Part shown: positions 1 through 13,200 of the stretch, piece by piece
Layout of the letters: every line of letters starts with the position of its first letter
Position numbering within the stretch: the first letter of the stretch is position 1
Assembly: GCA_958510875.1 (NCBI GenBank)
Contig: OY294069.1
Location: 160,331,111-160,395,110 of the forward strand
DNA: 64,000 bases
From: Endomychus coccineus
Taxonomy: Eukaryota > Arthropoda > Insecta > Coleoptera > Endomychidae
Direction of reading: 5' to 3'
Program-made: the position numbers and the translations under genes
Notes under the pieces: generated by a model
Told to the model about the DNA's origin: nothing
Seen by the model: only the letters and a program-made list of their open reading frames with translations
Databases searched by the model: none

Positions 1-811
1 AAGCAAACAAAAAGAAAAGAATGAGGTTAATTTCGCAACGATGACATTTAATTTTGAGCGATGCGCATTTGTATGAAATCATCGCATGTGAAGTCAACAA
101 CTTTTAGCGGTCATTTAAGAAAAGACGCTTAAAATAGCATCAAGAATAATTATTATTACTAAAAGAAATATTATTTTCCTGGATTCGGATACTGTTTATT
201 TTTGTTTTCAATCAACTGATCTACGCAGTGACTAATGTTTTTACCGCGTTATATATTTTGCTGACCCAATTTGGGAAAATGGCCATGCATTTGTTAATTA
301 TTTCCATCAAATCAATCCATCTAAGAAACGATGAATGTGATATCGAATTATTCAGATCTTTTGAAGTTACTGCGTAATATGCCGTGAAAACTTTATTTTT
401 AAATATATCTGTCAAAATCAAATACTATCGCAATCGTTATTTTATCACTTCAATACAATCGCGAAGTTTAAAATGGACAAATGGGATAATTTATTGAGTA
501 TTTATTATATGACACATGAATTTATAAAACACAAAATTGAATTCTGGTGAACAAAATATCTCTTAGCTCATATCATAATAAATTAATGAATACGATAACG
601 ACATTTTTCAAGATATTTGTCGAAGTTATTGTCGTTTGTTGAAGATAATTTAAACTAATGAAGGTATCAGTCTACCCAAATAAATAACGATTGGAGTTTC
701 ACGGAGTACATTACTATTATCCATTCTTGTCCTAACTTTATGAACTACTGAATAATAACATTGAAGGAAAAATACCATCATATGGAGATCAAATTACAAT
801 ACTATTAACAC
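1..811. other. AT-rich intergenic sequence
   Basis: I see no convincing exon, RNA gene or repeat structure here. Short open frames are AT-rich and have no recognisable motifs. The segment ends at the target-site duplication of the hAT element that starts at 812. Confidence 0.5.
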
Positions 812-2379
812 CAGTGGCGGCTCGTGAATTTTTGAGAGAGGAGGCTGGACATAAAACGTTTTTCTAAAAATATACTCTATTCACAGCCTTTTAACCTTTG
901 CACAGCGACCGTACCAGCTACTTCAGTGACAAAATTAATTGTTACCCAGCAAGAACCAACGTGGAGGTATAGAGTTTCTCTTGGCAAAACATTTATTTGT
1001 TCGTTTTTTGTCTTTTATTTTTTGGATTTTAAATATTTTTTCTTTTTTTGGGATTTTTCATATTTTGTTTTTTTTTATATTAATTTTATTAACTTTTTTC
1101 ATATATTAACGGAATTCTACGGTCTTTAGTTTGCGAAAAATGATCAATAATATTATCAAAATATTTATCATTTTGTGTTTTACTAAATCTTTTTCAATAG
1201 ATATCAAACTAACATTGTATAAACGATTTTGGCCCATTGTATTTCGCATGTAAGTTTTAATTCGTTTTAGAGTAGAAAATGATCCTCCACCGATGCCGAC
1301 GTGACAGGAATAGTGACTGTCAAACAAAGTAGTTTATAAAACTGAGGTAAAACTTGTTGCAAATCATTGTCTATCATATATTTTATCATATCGGCGTGAA
1401 TGTCGTACTGGCCTAAAATATCTTTATCCGAGTATATAACGCATAATTCATTATGCAGTGCTATTTTATCAAAAAATTTATATTTTAGAACTAAGTTATA
1501 CAAAAAACTTCAATTCATGTAAATCGGAAAATCGAATCTCAATTTGACCTTTAATAGTATCCAAAATTTCAATAAAAAAGTTGTTTATAATGTAGTTTCT
1601 TGTCTACCAAATTATGTGTTTTCCTCCTTTAACAATATTCTGTTTACCCGTTAATTTAAACTTAATACTCTATGTAATATGTTCCTGCAATTTTTCATGT
1701 CTGTCTATACCACGAGCTGAATTTTAAAATCATCATAACCCAAGTGCCCCCAACATGAAGTTGTATCAGATGTAAATAGCAAGCAATACCAGCAATATAA
1801 TTTATTGTGTACCTCAGATCCCGTTAACCTTAAATATTTTTTAAAATTATCAGTATCAAATCATCGATTTTGAAACATACCTGTCATCACTAATCTTATC
1901 AGCAACTAAATCACTACTCAGTTGAACGTTTAATAACCAAAGAACTCTTTGTTAATAACTTAACCTTACATCGCTTCACGAAACAAATACAACAACTGCC
2001 AGAGCACGTGTCGAAGTTTGCAGCCGCGGCAAGTAATCGTATTTTATACGATCGCCGGGCAACGAGGTCTATACCTCGTTGCGCCGGGAGCGTACGAGAA
2101 GCTAGCCTCCATAGGCTGTTGCCATATTCGCTGTTTTACCCTATTTGTGAATTGAACTGGTTGGAAAAGCGGCAACCACACGTATTTAGCGTTTGAGATA
2201 TATAGAGAATCTAGCCTCTGGCCACTGTTGCCAGATAAAAAATAACTACTGAGAACGGGGAATTAATTGTAAAATTTAAAGAATTATCAGAGAAACAGGA
2301 AATAAAATGGAGAATGATCATTAAGATAAATTGGTGAGGAGGCTGAGCCTCCTTAGCCTCCTTCGAGGAGCCGCCACTG
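812..2379 (-). mobile_element. hAT-superfamily DNA transposon, degenerate, with 8-bp TSD
   Basis: The ends form a terminal inverted repeat starting CAGTGGCGGCTC (left at 812, reverse complement ending at 2379). A perfect 8-bp duplication, ATTAACAC, flanks it at 804-811 and 2380-2387. The CA..TG ends and 8-bp TSD are those of hAT elements. The inside retains the C-terminal part of a hAT transposase on the minus strand but is too short (1568 bp) and too broken to be autonomous. Sequence near both ends is rich in GGAGGCT-like motifs. Confidence 0.9.
1106..1503 (-). pseudogene. hAT transposase C-terminal dimerisation region (frameshifted)
   Basis: Two overlapping minus-strand frames together read as the end of a hAT transposase of the ZMYM/DUF4371-like type. 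The upstream part contains LPQFYKLLCLTVTIPVTSAS followed by VE; the downstream part continues FSTLKRIKTYMRNTMGQNRL. That order, with the conserved 'P.TSASVE.SFS.LKRIK...R..M...RL' pattern, is the hAT dimerisation domain. The frame changes near 1290-1330, at the VE/SFS junction, so the copy is inactive. No catalytic core upstream is recognisable. Confidence 0.8.
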
Positions 2380-2387
2380 ATTAACAC

Positions 2388-3209
2388 ATGCCAGCAGACT
2401 AGTTTATAATAAAATATTAGTAGTAGTATTCTATTTGTTCATTTTATTGTTCGCATCGCCTTAATAAATTAGTTAAAAGCGTTCTTTGTCCGTTGCCGTC
2501 AACGGAACGTGCTAGATCTTTGTCGGATGCAGCAGCTGCGAGCGGTAACGAACGTGTTGGTAATTTCTCTCTATAATCGGCCAGATAGTTAGTTCTCCAA
2601 ACGGCACATGGAACATAGCGAATAGCGTCGAGTATTTCGACGGACCGCTCTGCTCAATAACTCGAAAACGACTCCAGATACGATTTTGAATTTTTATGCC
2701 AGTAAATTTCGAACGTCATATCTAGTTTCTGTCAAAATGTCAAGTGGAATAGATTTACCGTTTCGTCGCCACACGAGGACATACTTTGTGCCATATACCC
2801 CGATTCAAGTCTCCATTCTATAATGTTCACTCCCTTAATAATACAAATTGCACATATTACATTTAATTTATTTAAGGTCGACAATAAATTATTATTACAT
2901 ATGTAAATTATCCATTATTTCGAAAATTTATTGCAAAACATAATGGAACAATTGGAACTTAGGACTAAAAAAGGGATAACACCAAATTTGTGATTTTCAA
3001 CTCGTAAGCTATAGCTTATTTCAAATATTTGCTTCAATTTATTCTTCTCTGCAAACTATTTACTCGATCCTGAACACTCCTCGAGTGAAATAATTCCAAA
3101 TGGGCGAGTTCTTGGCCAGTTCTGGCAGGATTGGCTCGCAACCGATTTTTCATCACATGCGCCACTAAGTCTCGATAGGCGAAAGATCTGGGCTACTAGA
3201 AACATATTT
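2388..3209. other. intergenic sequence without recognised gene
   Basis: No exon or repeat recognised. Part of it (about 2490-2820) is less AT-rich than its surroundings, as 5' flanks or old exons can be, but no frame is convincing. It might hold upstream exons or the promoter of the gene ending at 3851; this cannot be decided from sequence alone. Confidence 0.35.
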
Positions 3210-3566
3210 TAGGAGCGGTATATCATGGCCTGAAAGCCACATAGATTTTTTGGAGGTAAACTCTTCTAGTTCTCATTGAACCCCACGCCATTACCGAAGA
3301 TGGAAATATAACTTTGCGCTTGAGGCAATCATGATGTTTCTGGCGGATAACTACTCCGGTTATCGCTCCAATGAACACTATTCCACCTCTCCATATCTCA
3401 ACTTGGAGTCTTGAGCCCATTTCAACCTGTCTCGCTTCTGCTTTAGATTTAAATAATTACCTTTTGCCCCCTGAGAATTGAACTCGTTAAACTTACCTTG
3501 GTAATTATCAAATCCTAGTTTTCTTGCTCCGAAAAAAATCCCATTTAACAAAAGGATGTTACACAA
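3210..3566 (-). pseudogene. Tc1/mariner-like transposase relic
   Basis: On the minus strand two frames give pieces typical of the catalytic region of Tc1-like transposases: NLKQKRDRLKWAQ, then after a frame change VIFPSSVMAWGSM, which parallels the 'SVMVWGCM' block that follows the second catalytic aspartate. The frame is broken near 3400 and no inverted ends were found. Read as a decayed fragment; the family call rests on these short blocks. Confidence 0.5.
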
Positions 3567-3729
3567 AGTTGCTACGAGTTAACAGCTGGCTCCGTAGCAA
3601 CCCCTGCCCCATCTTGTAGCCAAACGAATCGCATATGAAGCTACAGTTCATGCGCTTAGTGCGAGTTGCATAGTTTCCATTGTCACTTTGACACAAATGT
3701 TCTGACTGTCATCTTTTATTTTGTTACAG

Positions 3730-3851
3730 GTGTCCTGATCGTTTTTGAAGAAACTCCAGTAGACAAAACTTACGAAATGGCTCTAGAAACTATACAAAGT
3801 ATGAGTAAAGTAGTTGATACATTATATCAGAAAGCTAAAAAGCTGTCATAG
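3730..3851 (+). CDS. terminal coding exon of an unrecognised gene
   Basis: A pyrimidine-rich acceptor (ATTTTGTTACAG) precedes this exon at 3729. The frame runs, after a split first codon, [20 protein letters not shown] and then a helical, lysine-rich tail ending YQKAKKLS before TAG at 3849-3851. It looks like a real C-terminus because it is evenly coding, ends in a basic helix and is followed within 250 bp by AATAAA (4083-4088). Upstream exons are not identified; they may lie left of the hAT element or outside the window. The protein family is not recognised. It converges on ICE2 with about 350 bp between stop codons. Confidence 0.5.
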
Positions 3852-4159
3852 GCCACACATAACATTGTAACGTAAACAGACTGTATTTTTCCTACATATT
3901 AAATTATACCTGATGCTCTGTGTCCTAACGTTTTTCATATTTGTTTAACAAACCCAAAATATGTACATATTTAACCATATAGGTTTTCTGGAATTAACAA
4001 ATAGTTTGTATAAAATCGTTGTAATTTATTGTTGAAAGAACTTTCACCATCGGGTTCGATATTTTACAGTCGTATCGTCATTCTAATAAAATTCGTTTTC
4101 AAAATTTACATTATAAGGTTTTTGAAATAATGTTGTATTTTGATATTTCTTAAGTATGC

Positions 4160-4165
4160 TTTATT
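4160..4165 (-). terminator. ICE2 polyadenylation signal (AATAAA)
   Basis: AATAAA on the minus strand, 39 bp beyond the ICE2 stop codon. This is the usual spacing for a short insect 3' UTR. Confidence 0.5.
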
Positions 4166-4203
4166 AACTGTAAAAATAAATACATTATTTATATTTGATT
4201 ATT

Positions 4204-7200
4204 TTATTTTTTCTTTGCCAAGGCCAGTCCTTTCTTTTTCTTGGCATCTGAAACAAAGTTATGTAGGTCACGTTAATATAAAATTAAGTGCATGGACATA
4301 AATAAACTCAAAACATCCAAAAATAGACTGGTATGTCTATCGTTAAATCTTCCATAACTGCACAATTAAAGGCAATGAAGTAAATCTGTGGAAAATTACT
4401 ACTTGTCCATGAATTCAAGTTATATACTAACTTGAACTGATATTTCAATTTAAAATAAGTGAAAATTTGTGGATATGGAGGGAAAGTTGCAGTTGAAACT
4501 GTAACATTCAGATTGAGGTTAGTAGTAACTAGAAATTGCTGGAATTTATAGTATAGAAGTAAACTTATACATACTCTTTCTCATGTGCATTTTTTTGGCA
4601 GCGTCGTCCAGTCCCTTGAATAAACCTGGCATCCTTTTATTGGCTTCATGAATAGGCAGTATATAATTAGTGTCTATAGGAACCCAACTTTGTTTAACCT
4701 CGTCTTCAATGAAGCATTTCTCAAATTCAGCATGCAAATTAAAAGCACCTTGTACACTGAAATTAGGTTGTATCCATTACTATTAAGTAAATTTAACTTT
4801 ATTGGAATGGCATATGGGCTCAATTTTATCTAGCTTTGAATAAAAGGTGTGGGTTTACTATAAATAAGAAACAATCGCTCTTATCCACTAAAAATACTAT
4901 AAAAGTACTGGGGGCCAAGAAGCCATCACCAGAGTAAACTAAATTTCAAGCCAAACTAGAAGGAACGTTTTAAAACGGTATAAGTAAAGAACATTTCGCC
5001 CACATATAGATCAGGCATTTAAGGAGGAAAATCGACGATTTTTGTCCGAATTTCGGCAAGTTCTAATTTTGGTTTATTCTTATTTATTTTGACGCGCAGA
5101 AAACGATGGTGTAGTTTAAATTTGGATTAACCCTGCGCTCGATAAACGATTATAAGCATTCAGGTGCATTTTAAAATATTAAAAATTTATAACTTCGCGC
5201 GCGGAATCTATTGTAGCGACGCTCACTTATTGCCGCTAAATGTAATTCCGCGCTAGTTTTTTATGATGAAATTCGTTATAGCTTGGAATTGTGAACGAAT
5301 CGCCGTACGCTGTTTCAAACTTAAATAGCCGATGTATTTATGATTTGATCCAAGCTTTTTGTCGATAGGCCAAAATTGGGTCCTCTAGAGGCCCAAACAC
5401 ATTTATTAGGTTAGCTTCACTTCTACACAACCCAAATCGATCTTCTTGAACTTAAAATACTCGTTATGAAAACCTCTAATAGAACCTAGAATTTGGATTC
5501 CGTAAAAAATTTCTAACCTCAAAAAATTGGATTTTTCGGTGGTACAAAATTTTCAAAATGGCGCTAAAGTTATGTCTTTGGACCAAAATGCTTGAATTTT
5601 GAATATTAGGTGCAGAATAATGAAATCTTTCGGATGAATTTGGTTTTAAATCGATAACATAAGAACACAAACAGTGCATGTAGGTGCCGAGAAATCGAAT
5701 ACAAATATTATATCTTTGGGAGTTCCACAAGGCTCCATTTTGAGACCAATACTTTTCATAGTATTCTTAAACGATTTACTTGGTGAATGCAGGGAGAACC
5801 ACAAATTAGTTGCTTATGCGGACGACTCTAATGCTATCATAGCCAACACTAATGTAGATGATCTGGTAACTAACTGCAATAGAGTATCAGTGGAATTTTT
5901 GGATTGGTGTTGTAAAAATGGATTAACAGTTAATTCTGCAAAAACTAAATTTATCAGATTTTTGCCAAAGAATATGTCACTCGATTATGATTTACTTTTG
6001 AAATTGGATGGGGTGTCAATAGAACAGCTAAGTCAGATAAACTTTTTAGGACTTCAAATTGACCATAAATTAACATGGGAATGTCACATTAAAAAGTGTG
6101 CAAAAAACTCAGCTCAATGTGTTATCTGATAAGATGTTTGAGACACACAATTTCTATGAGTACACTAACATTTTTTTTTCCTAGTTCAATCTGTTCTCTC
6201 TTATGGGTTAATTTTTTGGGGTGCTGGATCAGAACTAATAACGGCCTTTAAGCAGCAAAGGAAAATTATTAGGTGCCTTTGCCAAGTTAGTCCTAGACAT
6301 CACTGTAGACCTTTGTTTATTTCTCTACAAATTCTTACTCTTCCAAGCTTATATATATTTAGTCTAATTATTTCAATCAAGAAAAATGAAAATTTATACT
6401 TGAAAAACTATAACTTGCATTCTCATGATACTCGATCTAATCAGGAAATACATCTACCTTTCTCCAGACTCTCTGTAGGCCAAAATTCACATATTTACAA
6501 AGGGTTAAAATGTTTTAGCAAAATCAATAAAATTGTGCCTCAAGCCAGTACAATTTAGAATAATACTTCTTCAATTCCTTCTACGTCAGGCGTTCTATAG
6601 TGTGGATGAGTTTATAAATTTTTAATGTTGATTTAGTAATATCAATTTATATATGTATATTGTGACTAATCCAAAAAGTACTAAGCATAGGTATGCCATA
6701 TGTTTGTACTTCAGTGATGAATAAATTTTACTTTACTTTACTTTATTTCGTCTGAAATTCGCAAAATACGGATTTTTCAAAATGGCAGATTTTGGCGCAA
6801 AAAAATTAGGTAGGTCAAAATACCAAAAACAAAAAAAAAGAGAAATAAAAACACTCTTAGATATATTTTCAATGTGCTAAAAAACACACCACCTCGAATC
6901 GACTTCAGACCGGAGTCAATAATTACGTATCAATTTTTCAACTTTTGTTTTAAACATTTTTTCATACAACACAGTTTTGTCTAAAAACGCAAAAAATCGA
7001 AAATTGGCTTTTTTTGGGTTCAAAAATGGCCATAGTTTTTCGAGCACATGGTTAATCTAATAATATAAACTACACCATCCTGTTCAGCGCGTCACAATAC
7101 ATAAGAATAGACCAAAATTAGAACTTGCCGAAATTGGAACAAAAAAATTCCTTAAATGCCTGGACTAATAAAGAAAATTAATGGTGAGCGTTGGCCGAAC

Positions 7201-10200
7201 TTATTTTAAATACAGGTCACACCATTTCTTAAGAAAGTTTACATTCTTGAAACGAATATTAGGTAATTTAAAAGGGATAAAAATTACAAGTGAAAAAACA
7301 ATTTAATGAATTCAGATTTATCTCCAGCTGAGGATAATAAATACCCTAATTAATTTCAAATAGTATTTAAACAGGCACATTTCGATTTCTAATTTAGTTT
7401 ACTCTGATGATGGGTACTTATTAGCTGAAAGGTCGTTAGTTCTTGAACAGTATTTTTAGTGGATAAGGGTGATTATTTCTTGTTTACTTTAAACATGTTC
7501 AAATTCAAGACTACTCAAGGTAGGTAAGTACACATCATGTTTTTGAGTTTCATAAATACATATGTGAGAACAGTGGCGTAGATAACGCCCCCACGTGTCG
7601 GAATGTCGAATCACGTATCAAAACATTCAGACATGTGCTTTTGACAGTCACATGCTTTGAAAATGACCTCCAACCTCTCGGCCGGTTATACAGTGACATT
7701 GCTTACCAACATCTGATAAGACTGTCTGGCCAAAGTAAGGTTCTAACCTTACCTACATCACATCTATGAACAGTGATGTTGACAAAACCGATCACAATAT
7801 GTTTGAATGACAATTATTGGTTCATTGAACTCCATAAAATCAGAATTTTTCAATGCGATCAAATGAGTTATAATTACAATTCTTAGAATTTTTTCCATTC
7901 AATTCGTCTGGTAATAGATATTATTTTACATAATATGTTGCTTCATAATAAAGTCTATAAATAATAATTTATTCGAAGTTCATATTGTAAAACTGCATGT
8001 CAATGACAGGTTATCGACATGAACAGCATGTGTTATGCTTGCCTTATCGGACGCCGACTAACGCGATTTCAATTGTTAACTTCAGTATCTTGATGTGACT
8101 ACCAAGATTACACTTGAATATTATAGGCAATGATCTGAAGTGGAAATGTAAATAAATCGCTAGGATTGAGCTTCCCGAATACAAATCTGTAAAACACCCT
8201 GACGTATTTTTCAATAATAAAGAATGAAAAAAAAAAACAATGTTCCAAATGGGGTGGGTCAGAAGTTGTTTTACATATTTGTGTTCAAGAAGCTCAACCC
8301 AAGCGATATCCCATTTGTTTATTTTTGAAATTGGTACATTTTCACGCCTAAGGTCTTGGCTTATTACGTCAACAAATATATGTACTAAATAATTAATTAT
8401 TGGAGTTTTCAAGCAATGAATCAGTGGTAATACACGCAGTTAAAACAGTGTTATTGTATTTGTTCATCAGAATGTATTAAAGATTATCCACCAGTCACTC
8501 AATACTACATAGATACTTATTTGAATGACCAATTGAACAGTTTTGCAGTTAGGACTGCTTGAGATTCCATCAGAAGGTATTGCAAATACCGGGATATCAA
8601 AAATTATCTTGGTAAAGGGTGGTTGTGGAATCTAAAACGTGTCTTACTTTACGTTTGAAATAATTATGTCACTGTCACACTGACATCATCAATAACCTAC
8701 AAATTTTATACCTATTCATTTCAGTTGTAAAACAATAATGAACTACAAATTATGAAATAATTATGTGAACTTTGAACCTTTTCAGAGGTCGTGATAGCCA
8801 CAATCCGGCCCAAAAACTGTTTTGAAATAGGTAATTTTCCGTAAATCGAATGACCTTCACGACTATACGACGACTTTTCGCGTGCCGTTTTCGCTCCATG
8901 TAGTTAGATTTAGTATCGGACCGTGTCCGACGGTCCTTACTTTTTCGATAAATGTCCATTAAATAGGAAAATTTAATTAAAACAGTTTGAGCTATTCTCA
9001 GATCTCAGCTACGCGCGTCTAACGTGCGACGTACTAAAGGGAATTTTCTCGCGACTAAAATATACACGAAGCGGGTAAAAGCTAGCGGCAAAAACACTTT
9101 ATTACAACTGGCGCCGGTCGCACGGGGCAAGAAACGGCCCCAAATTAACAAGACCGAGGTAAAATGTATAAACTCTAACTTACGCGCAGCGAGCTCCTCG
9201 AGGCATATGTCAAAATGATTTCGTTCGTAGCTAATTACATAGGACGTCTGGCGTTCATGCAATTATGTTTTTAGATAATTCGAACCTTCTAATTTCGATA
9301 GGCCACGTGAAAATCCCGGAGTCCAAAGCGCTAAAGACTTCTGAGTGTTACAATATTCGTATAAAATTGCGAAATTTCGCACTTTTAGAAACTTCAAATT
9401 AATTATGACATAATTATTTCAAACGCAAAGTAAGACACACGTTTTAGATTCCACAACCACCCTTGACCAAGATAATTTTTGATATCCCGGTACAACAAAT
9501 TAGATCAGCCAAGAATATTCTCAGGTTGAAGTTAGGATCTTTTCTTATGAAATTCCAAAAGTAGTTGATTTAACGTTTTAGTTGGTTTATTCATAAAATC
9601 CTAGATAGATCGGAACATTTGATGTGTGAACAATACCAGAAATAATGATGTTCAAGATGAGCCAACTTTGACAACAAGAATGAACATATTATTTCCTTGA
9701 ATGGGTTATCAACAAACAAATTGGTATTTCCAACCTAAGTTTGCAAAACTTTTTCAAAGTATTTTATTGTGAAAAAAAAGATTGATAAAAACATCCATTA
9801 CATGAATATAATTTCATATATATTTCTACCATTATGAAAACAATTTTACCTGTCATCACATTCTTTGAGAATATTCACAAACGATTCTTGTTCTGGTTTA
9901 TGCAGAAGAAGGTAACTGCCTGTTTCCAAATCCATCAATCTGTTCAACAGTTTTTCAAGTACTCCCAGACCTAAATATGGATTGTACTCATAATGTAGAG
10001 CTATTTCAGACTCTACCTTTTTGCTTGTACACTTTTCCATACTTACAACTTCCCCCGTTGACCAATGAAGTCTTGCTGAAAATTGAATAAATATACAGGA
10101 AGTCAGTTTTAAATATTCAATAATTATGGCTTACCTCGATATATATTTGAGAATGGTCTAAAATATAACGACGTCCACTCTCTTAGAAGCTCACTTTTAG

Positions 10201-13200
10201 TGGGAATACTAGCTCCATATTCCAACTGCAATTCAATTTTTGGCACTAAGATAACAGGTTGCAAAGACCCAGATTCAGTACTCTGAAAAATTGGACATTC
10301 AAATTAAATATTTACCAATTACACCTGATACTGACTTACTTCACAAGCATCTAATTTGCATCTAACCAACATATTTAATTCAGTATTTTTTGCAGAATGT
10401 TTGAGCAGTGTATTTTGATTGATTGTCTTTTTAACTTTCCACAGACGATAACTGACGTTATGATGTATTTTGTTTTCAACAACTGGATTGCATTTCTTTG
10501 TAGAATTCTCTACAAATCAGTTAGCTCATTCAAATAAAAATAATAAAAGTGCAGAAACTAAGTCAAGTTATAGCAGTTAAAATAATTATGAACCTGTATT
10601 TTCCTGTTTCTCATCTTCATTCTGCTTATTTAGATTTGCCTCGAATTCAATTAATTTTTTTTCGAATTCGGATATCCTGCTTTCATCTTCATTTGGAAAC
10701 CTAGTAATAGATGGAAGATTATACATTTGAAAACTGCTTTCACAAAAGAATTACTCACTTGAAAGCTTCATACTGACAAAAATTACACTTCACCAATCTT
10801 TTCATAGTGTGATATTTGAGGTCTAATGGATCTGGATTTGTTGAAGCTAGTGGTTTGTCAATAAAAATAACTTTCTTGTTTTCCTCTACAACATCACAAT
10901 TATAATATTGCAATTTTTACAAATTTTATTGCATTTAATTTCATTTTAATTACCTTTATCGATTTTGGTCGATTCAACTGTGACAGGTAGCATCCATTTA
11001 TTTTTGAAATCGGTCCCAAATATTCTCTTTAACCCACTTGAAGATATAACCACATCAATATTATTTGTATCAATCAATTTCTTGATATTTTCATCTTGAC
11101 TCACTTAAAAGTGACAATAAATTGAAACTTATTACGTTTAACCTAATGAAACTGTTTGCAAATGAGCACAAAAAACATGAAGTTGATACTTAGTTACCTA
11201 ATTTTTAATAACAATGGTGAACCCATGTTGCAAAAGAATTTATCTGGATACAGACACAGTAAATGTTTTCATTTTATTTCAATATTATTTGTATTAATCA
11301 ATTAGTCCAGACAATAAGCCGGGAAAAAGGCCATAATAAAAAAATATATATAGTAAGCTAGAATTTCAATTTTTTTTTGCATTTTGTTCCTAATATCCCA
11401 TAGAACATTCATGACTATCAAGACCGCGGGGGTCGACCTTTCTACCCACCCAAAACGGGGTTCAACCCCTCAGAGGAGCATTCTTATAAAAACAATCCAA
11501 AAGTTTAGAAAATTAATGAATTAAGAACCGAAAATTACCCATAGTATGTTTTTTGGGTCGCTGATCACGATTCCGCGGTTATTTTTCTCGGAAAACTCCC
11601 TCCAGATGGGAAATTTGGAAAAATTATATATAATATATAATTTATAATTTTATTGCAAAAATGACCTCTAGTAGGTTTTTTGGGTCGCCGATCACAATTC
11701 CGCTGTTATTTTTCCCAAAAAACTCTCCAGATAGAAAATTCGGGAAATTTGAGACGGTTATGAATAATAAAGTATAATTTTGTTGCAAAAATGACCTCTA
11801 ATAGTAGGTTTTTTGGGTCGCTGGTCACGATTCCGCAGTTAGTTTTCTCTGAAAACTCCCTCCAGATGAGAATTTTGGGATTTTTCTGGGGGTTGTGAAT
11901 AATAAAACATAAAGTTGTTGCAAAAATGACCTCTAGTAGGTTTTTGGGTCGCTGATCACGATTCCTCTGTTATTTTTACCAAAAAACTCTCTCCAGATGA
12001 AAAACTCGGGAAATTTGAGACGGTTATGAATAATAAAGTATAATTTTGTTGCAAAAATGACCTCTAGTAGGTTTTTTGGGTCGCTGATCACGATTCTGCA
12101 GTTAGTTTTCTCTGAAAACTCCCTCCAGATGGAAATTTTGGGATTTTCCTGGGGGTTGTGAATAATAAAACTTAATGTTGTTGCAAAAATGACCTCTAGT
12201 AGGTTTTTGGGTCGCTGATCACGATTCCGCTGTTATTTTTCCCAAAAGAAGCTCTCCAGATGGAAAATTCGGGAAATTTGAGACCTCTAGTCATTTTTGC
12301 AACAAAATTATACTTTATTTTTCATAACCGTCTCAGGAAAATCTCAAATTTCCCGAATTTTCCACCTGGAGAGTTTTTTGGGAAAAATAACAGCGGAATC
12401 GTGATCAGCGACACAAAAAACCTACTAGAAGTCATTTTTGCAACAAAATTATACTTTATTATTCATAACCGTCTCAGGAAAAACTCAAATTTCCCGAATT
12501 TTCCATCTGGAGTTTTTTGGGAAAAATTACAGCGGAATCGTGATCAGCGACCCAAAAAACCTACTAGAGGTCATTTTGCAACAAAATTATAAATTATGTA
12601 TTATATAAATTTTCCAAATTTCCCATCTGGAGGGAGTTTTCCGAGAAAACTAACTGCAGAATCGTGATCAGCGACCCAAAAATCATACTAGGGGTCATTT
12701 TCGGCTGTTAACTCATCAATTTTCTGGACTTTTGGATTGTTTTTATAAGAATGCTCCTTTGAGGAGTTGAAACCCCGTTTTGGGGGGGTAGAAAGGTCGA
12801 CCCCCGCGGTCTTGCCTAATTTTTAATGACAATGGTGAGCCCATGTTGCAAAAGAATTTATCTGGATGCTAGGTACACCAACAGACACTTGAAAATGTTT
12901 TCATTTTATTTGTGAAGTATTTGCAAAATGCCAGGTTTTAATAGAATTAAGTACATACCAGGTAATTTAGAATTGGTTACCTCGACAGAAGCTGCAGGCA
13001 ATGTTTTTGCATGTAAAGTGCAATTAAATTTGAAACTAGGTTGTGAAAATCTTGCCAAGGTTCCCTACAAAACAATTCATAATTTCAATCCAATTCAGAT
13101 TTGATTGATTGCATTACCACTTCAAGTAGATTACACATTTGTTTAACTTCAACAGAATCTTCACCTTCTTCATAGAACATGCTAATTTGGTCAATCAGAT

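Noticed and set aside
7571..7585. CAGTGGCGTAGATA-like sequence resembling a hAT end
   Set aside because: No complementary end nearby.
8044..8412. 122-codon minus-strand frame in ICE2 intron 10
   Set aside because: No motif, AT-driven composition, inside an intron on the same strand as the host gene.
12260..12592. 110-codon frame and several 64-codon frames in the foldback arrays (also 30166-31848)
   Set aside because: They repeat the same peptide because they are translations of the tandem DNA units; no start, no conserved domain.
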